A DNA stretch of 39,548 nucleotides from an uncultured Clostridia bacterium (GTDB taxonomy: Bacteria > Bacillota > Clostridia > TANB77 > CAG-508). Of the stretch, positions 15,325 through 23,127 are shown in pieces. Position 1 is the first letter of the stretch. Each line of letters opens with the position of its first letter. A model generated the notes under the pieces. That model ran no database searches. It saw only the letters and a list, made by a program, of their open reading frames with translations, and was not told where the DNA came from. The stretch is from the NCBI GenBank assembly GCA_948739805.1, contig CAPYID010000015.1, positions 1 to 39,548 on the forward strand. The letters are read 5' to 3'. The position numbers and the translations under genes were made by a program.

Positions 15325-15528
15325 TTATATCTTTTCACTTATTTCTATATACTCACTTAATTCAATAAAATCATCATTAGAATTTTCAAAACCTCGTTTA
15401 AGGTAACTATTGCCACCATCAGCACTACAAGTACCACATTTACAAGTAACTTTATCGTGAGTATATTTTGATACTATAATATCTCCACATAAATTACATT
15501 TAATTGAATTTTTAATTATCTTTTTCAA
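15325..15528 (-). CDS. Small zinc-ribbon-like protein (DUF7695 type)
   Basis: This protein of about 67 residues has a four-cysteine knuckle pattern: CNLCGDII, then CKCGTC, followed by ADGGNSYLKRG and an acidic IELSEY tail. The arrangement matches small DUF7695 proteins as I remember them; their role is unknown. AGAGGTG lies six bases before a TTG at 15528, which I take as the start; a GTG at 15537 would add three residues but lies inside the ribosome site. It follows directly after a damaged gene whose restored reading frame would end at 15540, so the two were probably an operon. Confidence 0.6.
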   Translation of the reverse strand: MKKIIKNSIKCNLCGDIIVSKYTHDKVTCKCGTCSADGGNSYLKRGFENSNDDFIELSEYIEISEKI

Positions 15529-15539
15529 TTCTAACACCT

Positions 15540-16098
15540 CTAATTATTTTCTTCTTCATCTTTTATATCAATATGCAAATTCAAATCTTCTTCAGGGTGT
15601 AATAAATTTTTCCATACTATGCTGACAAATAAGTTTATTACTTTTTTCTATTAGTTCTTTTATTTCTTCTTTACTAGCTGTTGGAAAGAATATTTTAAAA
15701 TAATCTAGTATGTCTATTGTATTAAAGCAATCATAATATTCTTTACCTGTTACATTATTAAATTCTTTTAACAATACCTTTTTATCTAATGTATAGTATC
15801 TGTTTACTGGTAAATTATGGATTAGTCCTAAAAGTCCATATTGATTTACAAATTCTAATAATAAACTATCAATCTTTTCTTCATTTTCTAAAGATAGTTT
15901 TCCTAAATTTATAAAATCTATTAATGGTTTGTCATTTTCTTCATAATCATCAAAACTAATTACAGTATAGTTTGACATATTTATAGTATTGTCAATTTTA
16001 GGCACAACATATTTAATATTGTTTATAACTTTTATTTCATATTATTCAAACTTTAGTAATGATTCATTATTAAAACCATATTCTAAATCAAATCTCAT
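15540..16098 (-). pseudogene. Unknown accessory gene with internal stop and frameshift
   Basis: The original start is probably ATG 16098 (GGAGAAAAAT upstream), encoding MRFDLEYGFNNESLLKFE before an in-frame TAA at 16042-16044. The same frame resumes as YEIKVINNIKYVVPKIDN and stays open to a TGA at about 15592. One extra base in a CCC run near 15595-15597 would restore an acidic end (PEEDLNLHIDIKDEEENN) and a TAG at 15540, just before the next gene's ribosome site. The middle part (VNQYGLLGLIHNLPVNRYYT) faintly recalls DUF6076 proteins. A 137-residue piece (16005-15592, GTG start) could still be made. Two lesions suggest decay. Confidence 0.6.
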
Positions 16099-16376
16099 AT
16101 TTTTCTCCAATCTAAAAATTTTTCCAAAATTTCGCAGTAATATATTGATAACCATAAAATATTACAGTATAATTTTAAATATGTAATATATTTATTGATT
16201 ATAAATATTAATTTTATTTTTAAGATAATACTTAATATCTACAAATATATTACATTAAAATATAATAAATGTCAACACACATACAAAAATAAATAGCGTT
16301 ATATGGAATTTCTATACCTAAAATAATGCAAGTAAAAAATATTAGTACATATTTTAAGGGAAGGAGGTTTTTGACA

Positions 16377-16745
16377 TTGAACAAGAAAGATGAAATTTTG
16401 AAATTGTATTATGAAGAATTTAGGGTTACAAAAAGTGAACTTGATGACAGACCTGTTTTCGTTTCTACTAAAGAACATATCGAAGCTCATTTTTTGACTT
16501 GTTATTTAGCTCTAGTTCTTAGTAGAATACTTCAACATAAACTAGATAAAAAATACTCTGTTGGTAAAATACTTGAAGCCCTTAGTTTATGCAACTGTTT
16601 TAATATTCAAGAAAATATTTATCAATTTACTCATTATGATGCTGTATTAAAAGACATTGGACAAGCTGTAAATATTGACTTTGCTTTAAAAACTAGGACT
16701 TTACAAGATATTAAAAAAATTTTAAGTCAAACCAAAAAGAACTAA
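16377..16745 (+). pseudogene. C-terminal fragment of an IS1634-type transposase
   Basis: The residues EEFRVTKSELDDRPVFVSTK, HIEAHFLTCYLALVLSRIL, LDKKYSVGKILEALSLCNC and FGFRTD-like spacing match the C-terminal 110-120 residues of IS1634/IS4-like DDE transposases, including the final catalytic Glu region (IE-E-FR-x-x-K). The first three quarters, with both catalytic Asp, are missing, and no terminal inverted repeats are visible. AAGGAGG lies before a TTG at 16377, so a short product could be made but would be inactive. It marks a former insertion sequence in this damaged segment. The preceding 16099-16325 holds nothing recognisable. Confidence 0.75.
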
Positions 16746-16763
16746 AAAAGTCAACAACTTTCT

Positions 16764-16810
16764 GTAAAAAAATCAAGCCTCGAAGCTAGCTCTATTACTA
16801 GCCTCAAGGC
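16764..16810 (-). terminator. Terminator overlapping the nuclease 3' end
   Basis: On the minus strand GCCTTGAGGCTAG (16798-16810) pairs with CTAGCTTCGAGGC (16777-16789) with two wobble pairs, followed by TTGATTTTTTT. The stop of the nuclease frame (16773) lies within it, so the last coding residues derive from terminator sequence. Confidence 0.75.
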
Positions 16811-17249
16811 ACTTTTTTATCTCAAAATCTTCTACTGACATATCTTCCATATGTACTCCACTTGCCAATTTATTTTCTCCTTCAAAAATCGCTGTTACCC
16901 TATACAAAACATGATAATATTTTTTATTTTCTATTTCGTTATCCTTTATATAATTCGCAATATCATTTTCCCATTTTATCATAGCTTGGTTTAAATAAGC
17001 TGTACCAGTCATTAAGTTTTCTTTTCTATTATTTTCAGCAGATAATTGCCAAGCAATTAAATGACAGCGATTGTATAATTGTCTAGTATTTATTATATAT
17101 GGATATTCATGTTGAATCCACCCTGTAGGATTATAACTAATTTTTCCTCTTTTCTCATTTTCTTTAGGCATTATATCTTTACAGATATTTGCAAATGCAA
17201 CACCGCATCTTTTATGCTTATCTAATTCACTATAATTTTCAAATGGCAT
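16773..17249 (-). CDS. DNA/RNA non-specific endonuclease domain (EndA/Sda1 type)
   Basis: This 158-residue nuclease domain has the beta-beta-alpha-metal signature YNRCHLIAWQLSAENN with catalytic His63, metal-ligand Asn78 in RKENLMTGTAYLN, and downstream YHVLYRVTAIFEGENKLASG and HMEDMSVED. Complete family members are secreted nucleases of over 220 residues. Here no signal peptide precedes the domain, and the conserved tail after SVED is replaced by residues read from the terminator. The frame is open upstream without a stop into an AbiEi-like gene and starts only formally at ATG 17249, which lacks a good ribosome site. It is likely the 3' part of a chimeric or decayed gene. Confidence 0.7.
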   Translation of the reverse strand: MPFENYSELDKHKRCGVAFANICKDIMPKENEKRGKISYNPTGWIQHEYPYIINTRQLYNRCHLIAWQLSAENNRKENLMTGTAYLNQAMIKWENDIANYIKDNEIENKKYYHVLYRVTAIFEGENKLASGVHMEDMSVEDFEIKKCLEASNRASFEA

Positions 17250-17605
17250 AGTAGTAAAGTCTTTTATTACTCCTTCATAAACTAAAGCTTCTTTTCCTAA
17301 CTCAAATAATTTATCACTTACTAAAATTTGTCTTATTTTATTATTATTTATTCTTACTGCAGTTCTTTTTGTTGCTAAATATATTTTATCTGGTATTACA
17401 TCTGTTAAGTTATGATAATAATAAGCAGACTTCCCTGTATTATCGCTTGTGGGTATCTTTTAATAATTACTTCTAAATAATGAATATTTTTTCTATCTGC
17501 ATAAATTCCTTTTTCGATTTTAAAAATTTTTTGCTCTTTAACTGCTTTTTCAATTTGATAATTTGATTTATATGTATTTATTAATTCTTTATGAGCATAT
17601 AACAT
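17250..17605 (-). pseudogene. AbiEi-like antitoxin/regulator, frameshifted
   Basis: The first frame (17605-17405) encodes a winged-helix start YAHKELINTYKSNYQIEKAV, then FKIEKGIYAD and KRYPQAIIQGS as in type IV toxin-antitoxin AbiEi proteins. A frameshift near 17427 sends it to a stop. The other frame continues the family sequence SAYYYHNLTDVIPDKIYLAT and FELGKEALVYEGV with no stop and runs directly into the nuclease domain. Correcting one or two bases would give one AbiEi-nuclease fusion of about 277 residues. No AbiEii toxin gene is adjacent. The promoter lies inside a long palindrome, as expected for an autoregulated antitoxin. Confidence 0.65.
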
Positions 17606-17623
17606 TTTTCACCACCTATTTTG

Positions 17624-17676
17624 ATTTTAAACTAAATGCACACATTAGTCAACAGCAATGTGTGCATTTAGTTTAA
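17624..17676 (-). promoter_or_regulatory. Palindromic operator over the AbiEi promoter
   Basis: On the minus strand TTGACT (17647-17652), 17 bp, TAAAAT (17624-17629) form a good promoter 19 bp before the start. It is overlapped by a perfect 19-bp inverted repeat (17627-17645 / 17658-17676; arm core AAACTAAATGCACACAT) with a 12-bp spacer. AbiEi proteins are known to repress their own operon through inverted repeats, so this is a strong operator candidate. Confidence 0.7.
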
Positions 17677-17689
17677 CTTTTCTGTTATT

Positions 17690-17851
17690 TTATTGTTCAT
17701 TTAACCATTTCATATATTCTTCTTGTGTTAATTTTCCATTACTAATTTTTTCTTTTAACTCCGCATTTTTCTTTTTAAATTCAATAAATTTTTTTCATAT
17801 TCATCATTCATAGGATTTCTTTTATTTGTGGTATACTGTTCTTTACACATA
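17690..17851 (-). pseudogene. Small charged protein gene with poly-A frameshift
   Basis: GGAGG precedes ATG 17851, which begins MCKEQYTTNKRNPMNDEYEK. The frame breaks at a run of seven A (plus-strand T, 17789-17795). In the next frame it continues FIEFKKKNAELKEKISNGKL and TQEEYMKWLNEQ to a stop at 17690. Restored, it would be about 53 residues, helical and charged. I do not recognise the family. It lies just upstream of and co-directional with the AbiEi-like gene. Confidence 0.5.
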
Positions 17852-17974
17852 ATTAAAAACCTCCAATGTTTAGTCTCTCAACTAACATTTTATTTGATTT
17901 TTAATTATGTGTCTATACTTTTATGTCTACAACGTGCATTTAATTATACAATATTCAGATAGTTTAAAGAATTA

Positions 17975-18003
17975 TTGACTTTCCAAAATGGATATGATAA
18001 AAT
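17975..18003 (+). promoter_or_regulatory. Promoter of the XRE-Fic operon
   Basis: TTGACT (17975-17980), 17 bp, TAAAAT (17998-18003). Transcription would start near 18010, which excludes the upstream in-frame ATG at 17988 and supports the start at 18033. Confidence 0.75.
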
Positions 18004-18032
18004 TTAGTCATAATTTAAGAAGGAGAAAATCT

Positions 18033-18782
18033 ATGACAAATGGTGAAAGAATAAAATATTTAAGGGAAAAAAACGGACTTACTCAAAAAGATATTGCAAC
18101 TAGATTAGGTGTAGAATCTGCAGCAATATCAAAATATGAATTAGATATGAGAGAGCCTAATATAGAGGCACTAAAAAAACTTGCTTCAATATTTAATGTT
18201 TCGATAGATTACTTACTCGGAAGAACACCAGATGTCTTTGTTAATGAATGTGATAGAGATACATTAGATATTTCTATTATTCAAAAGAAATATAATCAAT
18301 TAAAAAGCAAAATTGATAATATAAAAGATTTTTATAAAAATGAAAATGCTATAATTATTGCAGTAAACAAACTTTGCTCAGGTGTTGGAAGAACAAATTA
18401 TGGGGAGTCAAAATCAAATGCAAATGTTTCAATATTAGAAATAGATAATATATTTAATGATTTTGAAAATAGTAAAGATCCAAAACCGCAAATTTTAATG
18501 AAAATTGACAATCTGGAGAATAGCATTATATTTGTTGAAATAGATTCTTTTGATGATGAGGAATTGCCAATAAATGCAGTTGATAGAGTAGCAATATATA
18601 CTGCCAAATTATCTAAAAAATATAATGTATTAGGATTAGCAATGACTATTGATAAAGATGAAAATTGCAAAATTATAGATGCTATATATCAGAAAAATAA
18701 GGATTCTTATTATACACAATTACATTTGCCCAAAACAGTGCTAACTGCTGGTGAATATATTGATATATTAAGTAGATTATAG
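18033..18782 (+). CDS. XRE-family transcriptional regulator with unknown C-terminal domain
   Basis: This 249-residue protein has an N-terminal HTH_3 domain (about 1-65): NGERIKYLREKNGLTQKDIA, LGVESAAISKYELDMREPN and IFNVSIDYLLGRTPD. Residues 70-249 form a larger alpha/beta domain of unknown type (ILEIDNIFNDFEN, FVEIDSFDDEELPINAVDRV, VLGLAMTIDKDENCKIIDAI). The start is set by AAGGAGAAAATCT and by the promoter position. The Fic gene begins 15 bp downstream. Such a pair often behaves as a toxin-antitoxin unit with the XRE protein repressing the operon; that is inference here. Confidence 0.8.
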   Translation: MTNGERIKYLREKNGLTQKDIATRLGVESAAISKYELDMREPNIEALKKLASIFNVSIDYLLGRTPDVFVNECDRDTLDISIIQKKYNQLKSKIDNIKDFYKNENAIIIAVNKLCSGVGRTNYGESKSNANVSILEIDNIFNDFENSKDPKPQILMKIDNLENSIIFVEIDSFDDEELPINAVDRVAIYTAKLSKKYNVLGLAMTIDKDENCKIIDAIYQKNKDSYYTQLHLPKTVLTAGEYIDILSRL

Positions 18783-18796
18783 AAAGGAAGAAATTT

Positions 18797-19480
18797 ATGA
18801 CTATTTTAGAATTTGTTTTAAGCCGTCAAGAATATTTAGAAGATTTAATTACAAGAAGTACTTACCATTCAAATGCTATTGAAGGAAGTACACTTACTTA
18901 TGCTGAAACTTACGCCATTCTTTATAATGACAATAGCTTTAAAATAGAAGGAAAAGAGCCCAGAGAAATATATGAGGCTATCAATCATAAAAAAGCCTTA
19001 GAGTTAGTTTTTAAGAATTTACAAAATAACGAAGAACTTGATGAGCGATTTATAAAGAAATTAAATGAAACTATAAATAGAGATATTAAAGATACTGAAG
19101 GCTATAGACCTGTGCAAGTATTTATTAGGGGTAGTGAACATATTCCACCAGAGCCTGAAAAAGTGCCAAACTTAATGATGTATTACATATATAACTATGA
19201 TCATGATGATCAAGATATATTTGAAAAAATTGCAAGGTATCATATTGAATTTGAAAAAATACATCCTTTTGAAGATGGAAATGGTAGAACAGGTAGATTG
19301 CTTTTAAATTACGAACTATTAAAAAATAACTTGCCACCTGTTGTTATAGCAAAAGAAGATAGGGTAAAGTATTTTGAATTTCTAAGAAATAATGATATAT
19401 CTGGTCTAGCTACATGGTTAAAAGATTTATCTACTAAAGAAAAAGAAAGGCTAGGGAAATTTGGGTATAAGGATAAATAA
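18797..19480 (+). CDS. Fic-domain protein (predicted AMP transferase)
   Basis: This 227-residue Fic protein has the complete active-site motif HPFEDGNGRTGR (156-167), whose His156 is the catalytic base. Members usually transfer AMP from ATP to Ser, Thr or Tyr hydroxyls of target proteins. The N-terminal segment TYHSNAIEGSTLT contains S-x-x-x-E-G (25-30), the inhibitory helix motif whose Glu29 blocks ATP binding in self-inhibited Fic proteins; regulation is therefore partly internal. AAAGGAAG precedes the start. It is co-transcribed with the XRE regulator and intact, unlike the accessory genes just to its left. Confidence 0.9.
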   Translation: MTILEFVLSRQEYLEDLITRSTYHSNAIEGSTLTYAETYAILYNDNSFKIEGKEPREIYEAINHKKALELVFKNLQNNEELDERFIKKLNETINRDIKDTEGYRPVQVFIRGSEHIPPEPEKVPNLMMYYIYNYDHDDQDIFEKIARYHIEFEKIHPFEDGNGRTGRLLLNYELLKNNLPPVVIAKEDRVKYFEFLRNNDISGLATWLKDLSTKEKERLGKFGYKDK

Positions 19481-19497
19481 TATTTTTATGTATACTT

Positions 19498-19530
19498 ATT
19501 TTTGCTCTAAAATATGAGCATTTTCTCTTT
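19498..19530 (+). terminator. Weak terminator of the XRE-Fic operon
   Basis: TGCTC (19503-19507) pairs with GAGCA (19516-19520), followed by TTTTCTCTTT. The stem is short. No other signal lies before 19660. Confidence 0.4.
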
Positions 19531-19659
19531 ATATTAATTCAACTATATTTTTTTACATTCTTAATGTATCCCTTAAATACCAATGTTTTCACTTGTTTCA
19601 AAATTTTCGATTTTTGTTTTTTTACTTTTTAATTTTTAATTTTTTTATCTCTTATAAAT

Positions 19660-19692
19660 TAATAGGTGAGTATATATTTAACACTCACCCTA
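19660..19692 (-). terminator. Terminator-like hairpin after the DUF2207 gene
   Basis: GGTGAGT (19665-19671) and ACTCACC (19683-19689) form a 7-bp stem downstream of the minus gene ending at 19713. The T tract is imperfect. Confidence 0.5.
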
Positions 19693-19712
19693 ATAACTTA
19701 TATTTTTACATT

Positions 19713-21434
19713 TTATGTTAACGAAAACCTCCGCCGGCCTCCGCCTCCTCCGAAGGAACCTCCTCCTCCTCCTCCAGAAGAGAATCCCCCTCCTCCAGAA
19801 GAATAACTTTCGGCTCTAGCTTTTGCTGCATTTGCTTGTGATATTCCATGTGTAGAACACATATGTATAAAGATTATATTATCATATGTGCCATAACTTG
19901 ATTGTTCTATTAATTCTGGATACAACTCTTTAAACTCTTTTGCGACTTCTTTTGCAATTCCCATCATTTGTGCATATATCAGATATTCTTCAAATAAATG
20001 AACTTCTATTGCTTCCCTTTCTTTTATAAGTGTGTATTCTTGAAGATATTTTTTTAACCCTGCTAGTTGTATTGCTTCTTCCTTTAATGCTTTTGTTGCT
20101 GTATATCTTTTACTTTTAAATATTTTTAAATTTGTGCTCTCTTCAACAGTTATTAGCCCTTCTTTAACTAATTTTTCCCTTTCTCTGCTTATTATTTGGT
20201 CAAACCATGAAAGTATTTTAGAATAACTCTTTTTGCACCATTTCTCAAATTCCTTATTTTCTAAAATTCCATCTTCACTTGCTTCATATAGCATTTTAAA
20301 TAGAGCCTGCTCTTTTTCATCAACAATTAATTCTGGATTTGTCTCATTTAAAACTACTACTGTTTCCTCTTTCTTACGAATAGTACCTATTTCTCTCTTT
20401 TCAACTCTAATCATAGATTCTTTTAACCATTTTAATATTATTGAACCTAATACATCTGTTTTTTTACTTATAATTCCATATTGATATCCTATATAATATG
20501 CTCTAAATAGGTCCTTATTGCATGGTATATCTCTAAAATAAGGTATATCTTTTCCTATTCTTTTTCCTAATTCCCCAAAGTTAAAATTATCTACATTTGT
20601 CATCTTACTAAGTCCTAGAATTATTAAAGAAAAAACTCCAAAGTTTATTAATATTGATATAATTGCTCCAAAAATCCCTATAAAACTTTCAGATGAATCT
20701 TTTTCATATTTTGTGGCTCCTTCTTCTGCCATTTCGTAATAATATTGAAAATCATTATTTAATTTATTATTTGTTTTAAATGCTCCTAATGGAAATTTTA
20801 CTAATATTGTCATATATTCATTTGATTCTAATGTACCATCTGATTGCATTTCTATATAACCATTATAAACATATGCCGTTCCTCCATAGTTTCCATATCC
20901 CCAGACGTCTATCGTATCGGATATTCTAAAGTTTGTATGTATTTTTATATATACACTTCCTATTTCTGTTGAAAAGTCATATGGTATTAATGTCCAATAT
21001 ATCATTTGAGAATCTTCAAGTTCTGATACAAAATTTGTAATTTGGTATTTTACTGTATATGTATGTGAACCATAACTACTTATCCCCCAACAAAGCTCTA
21101 CTCCGTCTGAGATTTTATTTATTCCGAATTTATTTGCTTTACTAGATAATGTCCCTGATGTATTCCATGAGTTTAATTTTGTATATTGTGTACTACCATC
21201 TGCAACTGATAACATAGTAATTTCTGAATTTCCTAAATTATAATATGGATGATATACTTCTGTTCCTTCATCAGTTTTACAATCCCAAATTTCCGTAACA
21301 GTTGCTGTTCCTTTATCATCAATTGCTATGTCCATTGATATTTTTCTTATAGTATTTGCTTCTACACCTTTAAATACTGTAAATATAGCAAATGTAAAAA
21401 GAAAAATTAGAAAAATTTTTAATATCTTCTTCAT
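19713..21434 (-). CDS. DUF2207-family membrane protein
   Basis: This protein of about 573 residues has a signal peptide (MKKILKIFLIFLFTFAIFTV...GVEA), an extracellular DUF2207 domain (about 25-250: ISMDIAIDDKGTATVTEIWD, YTVKYQITNF, WTLIPYDFSTEIG) and a transmembrane segment near 270-290. A cytoplasmic domain follows. The C terminus is glycine-rich (SSGGGGFSSGGGGGGSFGGG), typical of this family. Function in the envelope is unknown. I chose ATG 21434, with GGGGGAGG directly upstream; the frame opens at 21470. It is a single gene. Confidence 0.85.
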   Translation of the reverse strand: MKKILKIFLIFLFTFAIFTVFKGVEANTIRKISMDIAIDDKGTATVTEIWDCKTDEGTEVYHPYYNLGNSEITMLSVADGSTQYTKLNSWNTSGTLSSKANKFGINKISDGVELCWGISSYGSHTYTVKYQITNFVSELEDSQMIYWTLIPYDFSTEIGSVYIKIHTNFRISDTIDVWGYGNYGGTAYVYNGYIEMQSDGTLESNEYMTILVKFPLGAFKTNNKLNNDFQYYYEMAEEGATKYEKDSSESFIGIFGAIISILINFGVFSLIILGLSKMTNVDNFNFGELGKRIGKDIPYFRDIPCNKDLFRAYYIGYQYGIISKKTDVLGSIILKWLKESMIRVEKREIGTIRKKEETVVVLNETNPELIVDEKEQALFKMLYEASEDGILENKEFEKWCKKSYSKILSWFDQIISREREKLVKEGLITVEESTNLKIFKSKRYTATKALKEEAIQLAGLKKYLQEYTLIKEREAIEVHLFEEYLIYAQMMGIAKEVAKEFKELYPELIEQSSYGTYDNIIFIHMCSTHGISQANAAKARAESYSSGGGGFSSGGGGGGSFGGGGGRRRFSLT

Positions 21435-21658
21435 TAATCCTCCCCCTTTTATATATTTATTATTACACATAGTTAGCTTTTTAGCAAGAAATTTTTATAT
21501 ATTTTGGTATTTGTGGTTAATAGATAACAGTTATTCAAATAAAATGTACTAAGAATATAAAGATAATAAATAATTATTCAGTATTCATCGAAAATAAGTT
21601 ATTCCTAAGCTATAAATTTATGATATACTATATATAATTTATATATTAGGAGGTACTT

Positions 21659-22510
21659 ATGGAAGTTATTGTTGGTAAATCAAGTGGATTTTGTTTTGGT
21701 GTTAAAAATGCAATTGATGGAGCTAAGAAGAATTTACAAAACACTAAACGTTTATATTGTTTAGGTGAAATTATCCATAATGAAGAAGTAATTAAAGATT
21801 TAGAGAGCAAAGGTCTTATTATTGTTGATGATATTGAAGATGTTAAAGATTGTGCTATAATTCGTGCTCATGGTATACCTAAAGATATATATGAGATTGC
21901 TAATTTGAAGAATATTAAATTACTAGATTTCACCTGCCCTTTTGTCTTGAACATTCATAATCTTGTTACACAATATGCTAAGGATAATTACTTTATTTTT
22001 TTATTAGGTGTTAAAACACATCCCGAATCTATAGGTACACTTAGCTTTTGTGGTAACAATTGTTATTTAATTGAAACTTTAAGTGATGTTGCTTTTGCTA
22101 TTGACTTTTTTAAAAAGTCTGGTTTAAGTGACTTATTAATTATTTCTCAAACCACATTTAGTGTTTCTCTATTTGAAGATATTGTAAACAAAGTAAAAAC
22201 ATCTGTGGACTCTAATATTAATATTAAAATAGAAAATACCATTTGTAATACAACTTCTATCCGTCAAAAGGAAACCGAAGAAATTGCAAAAAAAGTAGAT
22301 TTAATGATTATAATTGGTGGAAAACATAGCTCTAATACAAAAAAATTATTCGAGGTTTCCCAAAAATATTGTAAAAATACTTTACTTATCCAAACAAAAA
22401 ATGATTTAAATTATGAATATTTACAAGGATTTAATAAAATTGGGATAATGGCTGGTGCATCAACTCCACAACGATTAATAGAAGATGTTGCATTTTTTTG
22501 TAAAAAATAA
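21659..22510 (+). CDS. ispH: 4-hydroxy-3-methylbut-2-enyl diphosphate reductase
   Basis: This 283-residue iron-sulfur enzyme performs the last step of the MEP isoprenoid pathway, reducing HMBPP to IPP and DMAPP. The three cluster cysteines are Cys12 (SGFCFGV), Cys93 (DFTCPFV) and Cys196 (NTICNTT). Substrate histidines are present in EIIHN, RAHGI and KTHPE, and the TTFS and SSNT motifs are intact. It is the short IspH form without a fused S1/RpsA domain, although some clostridia have the fusion. AGGAGG precedes the start. No other MEP gene is nearby, so it is a lone gene. Confidence 0.95.
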   Translation: MEVIVGKSSGFCFGVKNAIDGAKKNLQNTKRLYCLGEIIHNEEVIKDLESKGLIIVDDIEDVKDCAIIRAHGIPKDIYEIANLKNIKLLDFTCPFVLNIHNLVTQYAKDNYFIFLLGVKTHPESIGTLSFCGNNCYLIETLSDVAFAIDFFKKSGLSDLLIISQTTFSVSLFEDIVNKVKTSVDSNINIKIENTICNTTSIRQKETEEIAKKVDLMIIIGGKHSSNTKKLFEVSQKYCKNTLLIQTKNDLNYEYLQGFNKIGIMAGASTPQRLIEDVAFFCKK

Positions 22511-22599
22511 AACTTTTTTGTAAAAAATACTTGCATTAATTTTCATTTAATACTATAATATTTGTATCAAAAGATAAAATTATGGTGAGGAGAAGGCAC

Positions 22600-23064
22600 A
22601 TGGAACTAACAAAAAATATTTTTTTTAATACAGATAAATTAATAACAAATACAGTTGTAAAAATTTCTTATACAGGTAAACTTTTTCAAGATAACTCTGA
22701 GGAAGTTTATATTCATTATGGCTTTGGAAATAATTGGGATAAAGTTAATGACTTAAAAATGGTAAAAACAGAACTTGGTTTTCAAGCAGAAATAACTTTA
22801 ACAGATGCAGCAACCTTTAATTTCTGTTTTAAGGATACAGATGGAAATTGGGATAATAATAATAATGCTAATTATATTTTTCCCTTAGAAGCTGTTCAAA
22901 ATGCTCTAATTACAACAAGACAGCCTGAATTTGGATTAACAACTCATAGACTTAGAAAAACTTATATGTGGAGCAAAAAAATTAAATTAGCAATATATAA
23001 GCTTATAAGATTTGTTCCAAAATTAATATCAGGAAATTATAAAAGAAAAGTTACAGAACAATAA
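22600..23064 (+). CDS. Carbohydrate-binding module protein (CBM25/CBM53-like)
   Basis: This protein of about 154 residues has an N-terminal starch-binding-type beta-sandwich (about 15-95: VVKISYTGKLFQDNSEEVYI, YGFGNNWDKVND, FNFCFKDTDGNWDNNNNANY). The W and NNN pattern matches CBM25/53. A basic, amphipathic tail follows (TYMWSKKIKLAIYKLIRFVP). No catalytic domain or signal peptide is present, so it may act inside the cell, perhaps on storage glycogen, or dock at the membrane through the tail. GAGGAGAAGG lies before ATG 22600, which I prefer to 22582. It is followed by a strong terminator. Confidence 0.75.
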   Translation: MELTKNIFFNTDKLITNTVVKISYTGKLFQDNSEEVYIHYGFGNNWDKVNDLKMVKTELGFQAEITLTDAATFNFCFKDTDGNWDNNNNANYIFPLEAVQNALITTRQPEFGLTTHRLRKTYMWSKKIKLAIYKLIRFVPKLISGNYKRKVTEQ

Positions 23065-23066
23065 TA

Positions 23067-23102
23067 AAAAAATAAAGAGAGATGTTTCTCTCTTTATTTT
23101 TT
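23067..23102. terminator. Bidirectional terminator between CBM and reductase genes
   Basis: The 12-bp perfect stem AAATAAAGAGAG (23070-23081) / CTCTCTTTATTT (23088-23099) has A and T tracts on either side, between convergent genes. Confidence 0.85.
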
Positions 23103-23127
23103 TATTATTATATATTCTTTTGTAACC

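Noticed and set aside
17988..18032. Fifteen-residue N-terminal extension of the XRE regulator (ATG at 17988)
   Set aside because: It overlaps the -10 box at 17998-18003 and has no ribosome site; the ATG at 18033 fits both.
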